Positions 6,726-12,725 of a stretch of 14,163 nt of DNA are shown here, one piece after another. Position 1 is the stretch's first letter; each line of letters starts with the position of its first letter. A model generated the notes under the pieces. That model was not told the origin of the DNA. It worked only from the letters and a program-made list of their open reading frames with translations, and searched no databases. The translations under genes were made by a program, and so were the position numbers. The stretch comes from JBOHHM01 sp050725495 (lineage in GTDB: Bacteria > Pseudomonadota > Gammaproteobacteria > Burkholderiales > Burkholderiaceae_C): contig JBOHHM010000186.1 of the NCBI GenBank assembly GCA_050725495.1, positions 1 through 14,163 of the forward strand. The letters run 5' to 3'.

Positions 6726-7865
6726 CTAGATTCCCACATCCTTGAACACCACCGCAAACAGCGCATCGACCAGAATCACCGCCGTGATCGAGGTCACGAC
6801 CGAGGTCGTTGTGCCGCGGCCCAGGCTCTCGGTATTGGGTTGCACGCGCAGACCACAGTGGCAGCCGATCAGGGCGATCAACACGCCAAAGACAGCCGAC
6901 TTGGACAGCGCCAGCGTCAGGTTGGCAATGTTGACCGCCTTGGGCAGGGCGGTCACGAAGAAGGCGGGCGTGATGCCCAGCGCCATGTCTGCGGCCAGCA
7001 TGCCGCCGGCCAGGGCGGCCAGCGTGGTCCAGACACTGATCAGCGGCATCACCAACGCCAGGGCCATGGCGCGCGGCATGACCAGGCGAAAGCCATGCGC
7101 GATGCCCATCACGCGCATGGCGTCGAGTTCTTCGGTCACGCGCATCACGCCGATCTGCGCCGTGATGGCCGAGCCCGAACGGCCGGCCAACAAGATCGCA
7201 GCGAGCATCGGCCCGAGCTCGCGGATCAGCGAAATGCCGAGGATGTCGACGATGAAGGGGTCGGCGCCGAACTGGCGCAACTGCTGCGAAGTCAGGTAGG
7301 CCAGCACGACGCCGATCAGAAAGCCGACGAGGGCGGTGATCGGCAGCGCTGTCGCGCCAATGTGGTAGAGGTGGCCCGAGACATCGCGCCAGGGGCCTTC
7401 ATGCGGCGCGCGCGCCAGCCGCAGCAGATCGATCAGCAGCTGTCCCACCAGCCGCAGCAGGTCCTTGGCCTGCTCGATGGCGCCGAGCACCTGGGCGCCC
7501 AGGGCCTCGAAGCGCTGCGCCAGCGTGCGGCGCGGCGGCGCCGGCGGGGTCATGGAAAACTGCGCGACCCGCTCCAGCATCGAGCGTTGATCGGTCAGGA
7601 CCTGCAGCCGCGCGGGCCACTGCCGGCCCCAGTGGCTCCACAGCAGCTGCGCGCCCAGGTGGTCGAGCTGCTGCAGGGCCTGCAAATCCCAGCCGATGGC
7701 CGGCGGCAGGGCAGCGAGTTGCTGCGTCGCAGCAGGCCAGACGCCGGGGGCCGTCAGCTGCGCGGCGGTCCAGCGGCCCAGCAGAACGGCGCACATCCCT
7801 TCGGGCCTGTCCTGCTGCGCGATGCGGGGGGTCGATTCTTCCATGGCCGGCACGGTTGAAGTCAT
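6726..7865 (-). CDS. STAS-MlaE fusion ABC transporter permease
   Basis: This 379-residue protein joins two parts that are separate genes in E. coli. Residues about 24-100 look like a STAS domain (MlaB-like): GRWTAAQL, then GWDLQALQQLDHLGAQLLWSHWG and a closing LQVLTDQRSMLERV. After a linker, residues about 130-379 are an MlaE-type permease with several membrane segments and the family block ELGPMLAAILLAGRSGSAITAQIG (216-239) continuing to MRVTEELDAMRVMG. It forms the membrane channel of a phospholipid transporter, with the STAS part contacting the ATPase. The start at ATG 7865 has only a modest upstream site; ATG at residue 8 is an alternative. It is the first gene of the minus-strand operon and diverges from the hydratase/AtuA pair. 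Confidence 0.92.
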   Translation of the reverse strand: MTSTVPAMEESTPRIAQQDRPEGMCAVLLGRWTAAQLTAPGVWPAATQQLAALPPAIGWDLQALQQLDHLGAQLLWSHWGRQWPARLQVLTDQRSMLERVAQFSMTPPAPPRRTLAQRFEALGAQVLGAIEQAKDLLRLVGQLLIDLLRLARAPHEGPWRDVSGHLYHIGATALPITALVGFLIGVVLAYLTSQQLRQFGADPFIVDILGISLIRELGPMLAAILLAGRSGSAITAQIGVMRVTEELDAMRVMGIAHGFRLVMPRAMALALVMPLISVWTTLAALAGGMLAADMALGITPAFFVTALPKAVNIANLTLALSKSAVFGVLIALIGCHCGLRVQPNTESLGRGTTTSVVTSITAVILVDALFAVVFKDVGI

Positions 7866-7960
7866 GTAGCCTGAGATCGTACCGCTTGTGGCGCAACGGC
7901 GACAGGGCGGCTGGATCGCACGCAGGTATAACGACGAAAACCTGTGCAGGAGATGCTATG

Positions 7961-8120
7961 GACCCCCACGCTCACGTTCGTTCGCTGCCCCCCGAGGGGG
8001 CCGAGTGCCGCGGCTCCAAGCCTGCCTGCGCAGGCTTGGACGGCACGAAGAACTGCCGCGTCTCGCGGCAGTGCGGCCTGCAAGGCCATGCCTCCTTTGA
8101 GGCGGCTCGGCAGGAGGCAT
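7961..8120 (+). repeat. Five-hairpin palindromic repeat cassette upstream of the hydratase gene
   Basis: Consecutive stem-loops are visible: GCCCCC-CGA-GGGGGC (7987-8001); an 11-bp stem TCCAAGCCTGC/GCAGGCTTGGA with a 4-base loop (8015-8040); a 9-bp stem ACTGCCGCG/CGCGGCAGT with a 3-base loop (8052-8072); GGCCT-gca-AGGCC (8075-8087); and ATGCCTCC/GGAGGCAT (8088-8120). The opening GACCCCCACGCTCACG with the C6/G5 stem resembles a repeat I recall as widespread in Comamonadaceae. GCAGGAG stands on both sides (7946-7952 and 8110-8116). A 54-codon ORF (7958-8122) runs through the cassette. No other gene lies between 7866 and 8124. Confidence 0.65.
8088..8120 (+). promoter_or_regulatory. Hairpin enclosing the Shine-Dalgarno of the hydratase gene
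   Basis: ATGCCTCC (8088-8095) is the exact reverse complement of GGAGGCAT (8113-8120), with a 17-base loop. The right arm contains most of AGGAGG (8112-8117), the only good ribosome binding site for ATG 8125 (7-base spacing). If the stem forms in mRNA it would mask the site. Whether it regulates anything is inference. Confidence 0.5.
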
Positions 8121-8124
8121 GACC

Positions 8125-8907
8125 ATGAGCGATTCCCCTCCTTCCCCCGAGCTGCTGGTCGAGCAGTGCGGCCCGGTGCTGTGGCTCACGATCGCGCGCG
8201 AACAGCGGCGCAACGCGATGAGCCATGCCGTGCTGGCTGGCCTCGCGCAGGCGATGGCGGCGGCGCAAGCCAACCGCGATGTGCGCGCCATCGTCGTCAC
8301 CGGCGCCGGCAGCCAGGCGTTTTGCGCCGGCGCCGACCTGCAGGCGGCCCAGGCCTTCACCACCGACTATTCCGAGCCCTACGGCCATCTGGCCCAGCTG
8401 CTGCGTGTGGCCAAGGCCAGCACCGTGCCGCTGATCGCGCGCGTCAACGGCGCCTGCATGGCCGGCGGCATCGGGCTGCTGGCCATGTGCGACCTGGCCG
8501 TGGCCGCGCGCCACGCAGTGTTCGGCCTGCCCGAGGTCAAGGTTGGCGTGTTTCCAGCCCAGGTGCTGTCGGTGCTGCAACAACTGATTCCGCGCCGCCA
8601 GCTGGCCGAGCTGTGCCTCACCGGCGAGCCGCTCACGGCCGAACAGGCGCTCGAGTACGGCCTGGTCAACTATGTGGACGACGATGTCGACGCCCGGCTG
8701 CAATGGCTGCTGGATCGCCTGCTCGACAAGTCGCCCGCCGCGATCCGCCGCGGCCTCTACACCATGAAGAAAATCGAGTCCATGGCCTTCGAGGAATCGA
8801 TGGCCTTTACCGAAAGCCAGATCGCGCTGTTCACGCTGACCGAGGACGCCAAGGAAGGCCAGCAGGCGTTTCAGCAAAAGCGCAAGCCGAATTGGAAGGG
8901 GTGCTGA
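8125..8907 (+). CDS. Enoyl-CoA hydratase/isomerase family protein (methylglutaconyl-type)
   Basis: This is a 260-residue crotonase-fold protein acting on acyl-CoA thioesters. Oxyanion-hole elements are FCAGADL (66-72) and the NGACMAGGIG loop (108-117). Glu137 in FGLPEVKVG matches the second catalytic glutamate of rat mitochondrial enoyl-CoA hydratase (Glu164), but the first (Glu144) is replaced by Gly117. That pattern, with GGIGLLAMCD, is as I recall it for methylglutaconyl/isohexenylglutaconyl-CoA hydratases (LiuC/AtuE type), which fits the adjacent AtuA gene. Start ATG 8125 is preferred over the in-frame ATG 8119, because AGGAGG (8112-8117) is 7 bases from the former and only 1 from the latter. 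It ends 4 bases before the AtuA gene, clearly one operon. The exact substrate is inferred, not shown. Confidence 0.88.
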   Translation: MSDSPPSPELLVEQCGPVLWLTIAREQRRNAMSHAVLAGLAQAMAAAQANRDVRAIVVTGAGSQAFCAGADLQAAQAFTTDYSEPYGHLAQLLRVAKASTVPLIARVNGACMAGGIGLLAMCDLAVAARHAVFGLPEVKVGVFPAQVLSVLQQLIPRRQLAELCLTGEPLTAEQALEYGLVNYVDDDVDARLQWLLDRLLDKSPAAIRRGLYTMKKIESMAFEESMAFTESQIALFTLTEDAKEGQQAFQQKRKPNWKGC

Positions 8908-8911
8908 AGCC

Positions 8912-10750
8912 ATGAGCAAAGTCGTACGAATTGGAGGAGCCTGCGGCTTCTGGGGCGACAGCAGCGTGGCCGCGCCGCAGCTGGTCAAGCTCGGCCAGCT
9001 CGACTACCTGGTGTTCGACTACCTGGCCGAGCTCACCATGTCGATCTTGGCGGCCGCGCGCGCCAAAAACCCCGAGCTCGGCTACGCGACCGACTTCGTC
9101 ACGGTCACGATGAAGGCCATCCTGCGCGACGTGGTCGCGAACAAGATCCGCGTCATCAGCAATGCCGGCGGCGTCAACCCGCAGGCCTGCGCGCAGGCGA
9201 TTGCGGCGCTGGCCGCCGAACAGGGCCTGGACGTGAAGATCGCCGTGGCGCAGGGCGACGACGTGATGCCGCTGCTGCCCCAGCTGCGCGGCGAGGCCAT
9301 CCGCGAGCTGCAAAGCGGCGCACCGCTGCCAGACAAAGTGGTCACAGCCAATGCCTATCTCGGCGCCCTGCCCATCCGGCGCGCGCTCGACGCCGGCGCG
9401 CAAATCGTGATCACCGGGCGCTGCGTCGACAGCGCGGTCACGCTGGGCGCGCTGCTGCATGAATTCGGCTGGGCCCATGACCTGCAGAACATCGACTACG
9501 ACCGCCTGGCCCAGGGCAGCCTGGCCGGCCACATCATTGAATGCGGGGCTCAGGCCACGGGCGGGCTGCACACCGACTGGGAGGCCGTGCCCGACTGGCC
9601 GCACATCGGCTACCCCATCGTCGAATGCCATGCCGACGGCCGCTTCATCGTGACCAAGCCGCCCGGCACCGGAGGCTTGGTCAACACCGCGGTGATCAGC
9701 GAGCAGCTGCTCTACGAAATCGGCGACCCGAGGCGCTACCTGCTGCCCGACGTGAGCTGCGACTTCAGCCAGGTCAGGCTGCAGCAGGCCGGTGAGCAGC
9801 GTGTCGAGGTGCGCGGCGCGCGCGGCCAGCCGCCGGGGCCGGCCTACAAGGTTTCGGCCACCTATATGGACGGCTTTCGCTGCAGCGCGCAGCTGACCAT
9901 CGTCGGCATCGACGCGGCGAGCAAGGCCAGGCGCACCGGCGAGGCGATCCTTGCGCGCACGCGCGAGCTGCTGGCCCAGGCCGGCCTGGGCGACTACAGC
10001 CGAACCCACATCGAGGTGCTGGGCTCGGAGGCCGGCAACTTCGGCCCGCACGCCCGCACGCAGCACGTGCGCGAGGCCGTGCTGCGCGTGGCCGTGATGC
10101 ACCCGCAAAAAGCCGCGCTCGAACTGTTCGCGCGCGAAATCGCGCCGGCCGGCACCAGCTGGTCGCCCGGCACCACGGGCGCCGAGGGGCGGCCCAGCCC
10201 GTCACCGTGCATCAAGCAGTTCGCGTTCCTGCTCGACAAGTCGCGCCTGCAGCCCGTCGTCGTGATCGACGGTCAGACCTGGGCCGTGGAAATGCCCACC
10301 GCGGCAGCGGCATGGGGGTCGGATTCCAGTTTCGGCGATAACGTTTCCACCGCAGAGGGGGCCAACCCGAAATTGGACTCTGACCCCCATGTTGCGGAAC
10401 CAACCGAGAATGAGGCGGCGTTCACGGAAGTCCCCCTGATCCGCCTCGCCTACGCCCGCAGTGGCGACAAGGGCGACACCTCCAACATCGGCGTCATCGC
10501 GCGCCGCCCCGAATGGCTGGCGCTGCTGCGCGAGCAACTGAGCGAACAGCGCGTCGCGCAATACCTCGCGCACCTGGTCCAGGGCCAAGTCACGCGCTAC
10601 GACGTCCCCGGCATCCACGCGCTGAACTTCGTCTGCACCCAGGCACTCGACGGCGGCGGCATGGCCAGCCTGCGCAACGACGCTTTAGGCAAGGGCATGG
10701 CGCAGATTCTGCTGACGATGCCGCTCAGGATGCCGAGGAACTGGTTGTAG
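8912..10750 (+). CDS. AtuA family (acyclic terpene utilisation) protein with in-frame repeat
   Basis: This 612-residue AtuA-family protein has a large DUF1446-type domain (about 1-465; GGACGFWGDSS at the start, NAGGVNPQAC, ITGRCVDSAVTLG). A C-terminal ferredoxin-like AtuA domain follows (about 505-605; VPLIRLAYARSGDKGDTSNIGVIAR and ALDGGGMASLRNDALGKGMAQ). AtuA belongs to the citronellol/geraniol (Atu) pathway in Pseudomonas, but its biochemical step is not firmly known and homologues occur in other branched acyl-CoA routes. The hydratase gene precedes it by 4 bases; no geranyl-CoA carboxylase genes are in the window. Residues 467-494 come from an 81-bp imperfect palindrome in the domain linker. 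The reading frame stays open throughout, so the protein is probably functional. Translation starts at ATG 8912 with a weak upstream site, probably by coupling. Confidence 0.9.
   Translation: MSKVVRIGGACGFWGDSSVAAPQLVKLGQLDYLVFDYLAELTMSILAAARAKNPELGYATDFVTVTMKAILRDVVANKIRVISNAGGVNPQACAQAIAALAAEQGLDVKIAVAQGDDVMPLLPQLRGEAIRELQSGAPLPDKVVTANAYLGALPIRRALDAGAQIVITGRCVDSAVTLGALLHEFGWAHDLQNIDYDRLAQGSLAGHIIECGAQATGGLHTDWEAVPDWPHIGYPIVECHADGRFIVTKPPGTGGLVNTAVISEQLLYEIGDPRRYLLPDVSCDFSQVRLQQAGEQRVEVRGARGQPPGPAYKVSATYMDGFRCSAQLTIVGIDAASKARRTGEAILARTRELLAQAGLGDYSRTHIEVLGSEAGNFGPHARTQHVREAVLRVAVMHPQKAALELFAREIAPAGTSWSPGTTGAEGRPSPSPCIKQFAFLLDKSRLQPVVVIDGQTWAVEMPTAAAAWGSDSSFGDNVSTAEGANPKLDSDPHVAEPTENEAAFTEVPLIRLAYARSGDKGDTSNIGVIARRPEWLALLREQLSEQRVAQYLAHLVQGQVTRYDVPGIHALNFVCTQALDGGGMASLRNDALGKGMAQILLTMPLRMPRNWL
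10311..10391. repeat. 81-bp imperfect palindrome (REP/MITE-like) inside the AtuA gene
   Basis: Arms at 10311-10335 (CATGGGGGTCGGATTCCAG then TTTCGG) and 10367-10391 are reverse complements with 3 mismatches in 25; the loop is 31 bases. The right arm, ATTGGACTCTGACCCCC, matches a motif I recall from REP sequences near REP-associated tyrosine transposases. The length is a multiple of three (27 codons) and has no stop in the AtuA frame, giving a polar, Gly/Ser/Asp/Asn-rich linker. Confidence 0.75.
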
Positions 10751-10898
10751 GCGGTGGCGCGGCAAAGTGGCGGGTGGGAGCCTGATGGGTGGCATCGGCC
10801 CAGTCACGACATTCAGGTTGACGGCAAGCGGCGGTCAGCGTTTGACGTGAGCGGCCGCCGCGCCGCAAAGCGGCGAGGGCCCGCTCGAACGTGCGGTG
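10751..10898. other. Non-coding stretch downstream of AtuA
   Basis: I see no convincing gene here. It contains a hairpin CGCCGC-AAA-GCGGCG near 10859-10873, next to a GCGGCCGC site. No T-run follows, so it is not a standard terminator. The style suggests intergenic repeat DNA. ORFs on both strands here are compositional shadows. Confidence 0.4.
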
Positions 10899-11037
10899 GG
10901 ACGTTTCGGCGGCGATGCCTCGCAAGCGAGCAAGGCCCCTTGGGCATTGGAGTCCGACCTATGTAGCGCCAATTTCGCAGACGCGGAGAGGGCGGAAGTC
11001 CCCCTGATCCACCTCGCCTACGCCCGCTCAGTGGCGA
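10899..11037 (+). pseudogene. Degenerate second copy of the AtuA linker and C-terminal domain start
   Basis: The stretch 10993-11037 repeats 10425-10467 of the AtuA gene almost exactly: one substitution and a 2-base TC insertion, encoding EVPLIHLAYARS against EVPLIRLAYARS in the gene. Upstream, GTTTCGGCG and TTGGAGTCCGACC stand at the same mutual spacing as GTTTCGGCG and TTGGACTCTGACC in the gene, and translate in one frame as FGG...ALESD against FGD...KLDSD. The copy stops at 11037, after the insertion has broken the frame. It has no start and cannot encode a domain. It overlaps the stop codon of the convergent small gene at 11028. Confidence 0.7.
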
Positions 11038-11375
11038 TGGTTCCGCAAGCGCGATACAGCAATGGCAATGGCCGCCCCGGCGAGCAGGCCGATGCCCGCG
11101 CTGAGCAGCAGCTCGCCGCTGAGCGCCCCCTCTGGCCGAAGCGTCTCGGACGGGACGGGTGCAACGAGAGCTCTTAATTCCGTGGCGCTGATCTGGGTCA
11201 TCCGCGATGCATCGGGCAGGCCGAAGACACAGATCTCCCCTCCAGGGAGCTTGCAAAAGCGCTCGGCGGGGCATTGGGTGAGTATGTCCTGCGCCGCGCC
11301 CTCTGCGCATTTGGCACCCGAACTGCGCAGGACCTGCAGCGTGAGCTCTGGATGCTTTGTGAGTTGCTCGGGCAT
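11028..11375 (-). CDS. Small tetra-cysteine, single-pass membrane protein of unknown function
   Basis: This 115-residue protein has a soluble N-terminal part with four cysteines (Cys23, Cys35, Cys41, Cys49) within CAEGAAQDILTQCPAERFCKLPGGEICVFGL. One hydrophobic membrane segment lies near the C-terminus (about 88-107, LLLSAGIGLLAGAAIAIAV) with a short basic tail (RLRNHRH). I recall similar conserved hypothetical proteins in betaproteobacteria but no function. ATG 11375 is preferred over upstream GTG 11408 because GGAGGT stands 7-8 bases ahead. The four spaced cysteines could bind metal or form disulfides; that is inference. Its stop codon lies in the AtuA-derived fragment, so the original C-terminus may have been altered by that event. 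Confidence 0.75.
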   Translation of the reverse strand: MPEQLTKHPELTLQVLRSSGAKCAEGAAQDILTQCPAERFCKLPGGEICVFGLPDASRMTQISATELRALVAPVPSETLRPEGALSGELLLSAGIGLLAGAAIAIAVSRLRNHRH

Positions 11376-11457
11376 CGTCACCTCCATCGCGCAACACGCA
11401 TGGCCCACCAGGGTCGCGCCGTGTTTCTCCTATCCGTTGTTCCCTGCGCCTTTCCTT

Positions 11458-11535
11458 TCAAGGACAAGACTCAACACCAAATAGCGGGATCGACGCGATT
11501 CCCAACCAGAACGCCACTTGAGACAAGGTTTTCAT
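11458..11535 (-). CDS. Candidate 25-residue hydrophobic peptide
   Basis: A short frame starts at ATG 11535 with AAGGAG seven bases upstream, one of the best ribosome binding sites in the window. The peptide begins MKTLSQVAFWLGIASIPLFG and ends VESCP. It has a lysine at position 3 of the sequence start and a hydrophobic middle, like a small membrane peptide or a bare signal sequence. It lies between the LysR gene and the tetra-cysteine gene on the same strand, 82 bases upstream of the latter. It could be a real small gene, a leader peptide or the surviving start of a lost gene. Confidence 0.4.
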   Translation of the reverse strand: MKTLSQVAFWLGIASIPLFGVESCP

Positions 11536-11670
11536 GTCTTTCTCCTTTCGCACTTCAGACAGTAAATCCTGGCGCTGCTCATCGCAACATCCCCAGGCAT
11601 GGGCCTTCGCTTTTTTGTCTTGTCTCGGCTAAGCGAACAGTGTTTATCCGGCGCCGAGCGATGCTCCGGC
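11536..11670. other. Spacer between LysR gene and small ORF
   Basis: This is 135 bases with no gene that I can support. On the minus strand, after the LysR stop, there is a weak GAGC-ATC-GCTC hairpin and later an A-rich run, with no clear rho-independent terminator. Together with the 82-base gap at 11376-11457 it probably carries the promoter for the small genes, but I cannot place -35 and -10 boxes. Confidence 0.3.
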
Positions 11671-12615
11671 TCACCCCTGCACCGCAAACCCGGCAGCCAG
11701 CGCCTCGCGCAAATGGTCGACGAAACACTGCACGGCCCGCGGCACCTGGGGCGTCCAGGGGCGGATCGCGTAGAGCCGCTCGCCGAAGAAGCCCCGCGGC
11801 CGCCACTGGGGCAGCACCGGCACGAGGCTGCGGGGCTTGAGGTGGCCGGCGGCCGTGAAGTCGGGCAGCAGGCCCAGCCCCAAGCCGCCGAGCACCGCCT
11901 CGCGCAGCACCTCGCTGTTGTTGGCCCGCAAGGGACCGTTGACCGCGACGATGACGCGCTCGGCGGGCTTGCGGCCCGCATCGCGCTCGAACGACCAGCT
12001 CTGGCCCGCCCTGTCGCGCAGGTACAGCAGGCAGTCGTGCGACGCCAGCTCCGCGGGATGGGCCGGCGCTCCCCTGCGGCGCAGGTAGTCGGGGCTGGCG
12101 ACCAGCACCGAGCGCGACTCGCACAGCACCCAGGCCACATGGGTGTCGGGCGGGGCCTGGGCGTGGCGGATCGCGAGGTCGAAGCCTTCCTGCGCGAGGT
12201 TGACAAAGCGGTCTGACAGGTCGAGCTCGAGCCGGATCTCGGGATGGCGCCGCAAAAAGCCGGCCAGCGTCGGCGCGATGTGCTGGCGCCCGAGCGCGAC
12301 TGGCGCGCTCACGCGCACCAGGCCGCGCGGCGTGCCCGCGAGGTCCTTGACGCTGGCAAAGCTTTGCTCGATGCGGGCGAACGAGGCTTGCGTGTCGTCC
12401 ACCAGCTGCTGGCCCGCCTCGGTCAGGCCGACCGAGCGCGTGGTGCGCCGCACCAGGGGCACGCCGGCGGCGCGCTCGAGCTCGCCGATGCGCATGCTGA
12501 CCGAGGCCTTGGAGATGCCCAGGCGGCGCGCCGCCTGCGTGTAGCTGCGGGTCTGGGCCAGCACCGTCAGCAGATGCAGGTCGGCGAAGGCGGGGGCGGT
12601 CGAATGGGTGCTCAT
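11671..12615 (-). CDS. LysR-family transcriptional regulator
   Basis: This 314-residue intact LysR regulator has its winged helix at about 12-70 (DLHLLTVLAQTRSYTQAARR then SKASVSMRIGELERAAGVPLVRRTTRSVGLTEAG) and its effector-binding domain at about 98-300 (RGLVRVSAPVALGRQHIAP, with the closing GGLGLGLLPDF region). It resembles the single-regulator CrgA/DmlR-like group that acts on nearby oxidoreductase genes. It is divergent from mmsA with 110 bases between the start codons, the standard LysR layout, so mmsA is its likely target; the inducer is unknown, possibly a valine or inositol catabolite. The start ATG 12615 has a weak upstream site. Confidence 0.92.
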   Translation of the reverse strand: MSTHSTAPAFADLHLLTVLAQTRSYTQAARRLGISKASVSMRIGELERAAGVPLVRRTTRSVGLTEAGQQLVDDTQASFARIEQSFASVKDLAGTPRGLVRVSAPVALGRQHIAPTLAGFLRRHPEIRLELDLSDRFVNLAQEGFDLAIRHAQAPPDTHVAWVLCESRSVLVASPDYLRRRGAPAHPAELASHDCLLYLRDRAGQSWSFERDAGRKPAERVIVAVNGPLRANNSEVLREAVLGGLGLGLLPDFTAAGHLKPRSLVPVLPQWRPRGFFGERLYAIRPWTPQVPRAVQCFVDHLREALAAGFAVQG

Positions 12616-12626
12616 GGCCGGGCTGT

Positions 12627-12646
12627 TTGTTCAAGGACATGAACAA
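12627..12646. promoter_or_regulatory. Candidate LysR operator in the lysR-mmsA divergent region
   Basis: TTGTTCA-N6-TGAACAA is a perfect 7-bp inverted repeat, 12-31 bases upstream of the regulator start. On the minus strand TTGACT (12655-12650) could be a -35 box for lysR, so the operator would sit over its promoter. This fits autoregulation. It does not fit the T-N11-A consensus exactly. Binding is inferred from position and symmetry. Confidence 0.5.
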
Positions 12647-12694
12647 TGTAGTCAAGAATTCGGTATTTTCAAAGACAGCGCCGAGGCATAGACT

Positions 12695-12715
12695 GGAGGT
12701 ATTCCCCAGACCTCC
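12695..12715 (+). promoter_or_regulatory. Short hairpin in the mmsA 5' region
   Basis: GGAGGT (12695-12700) and ACCTCC (12710-12715) are reverse complements with a 9-base loop, ending 10 bases before the mmsA ATG. The Shine-Dalgarno used is more likely GAAGG at 12716-12720. The stem may hide the alternative GGAGG or may be chance. Confidence 0.3.
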
Positions 12716-12725
12716 GAAGGCACCC

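Noticed and set aside
4930..6729. 599-codon plus-strand frame across the MCE and ATPase genes
   Set aside because: It lies opposite two genes with clear Walker, signature and MCE motifs and has low-complexity Arg/Gln/Ala composition, so it is a shadow.
7961..8120. CRISPR array or tRNA cluster suspected from the succession of hairpins
   Set aside because: The stems differ from each other, there are no repeated units with spacers, and no cloverleaf or anticodon arm fits.
8831..10108. 425-codon minus-strand frame under the AtuA gene
   Set aside because: Antisense to a recognisable AtuA-family protein and without any domain pattern.
10813..11397. 194-codon minus-strand frame overlapping the tetra-cysteine gene
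   Set aside because: It competes with the 115-residue frame that has a good Shine-Dalgarno and a membrane segment, and runs into the AtuA-derived fragment.
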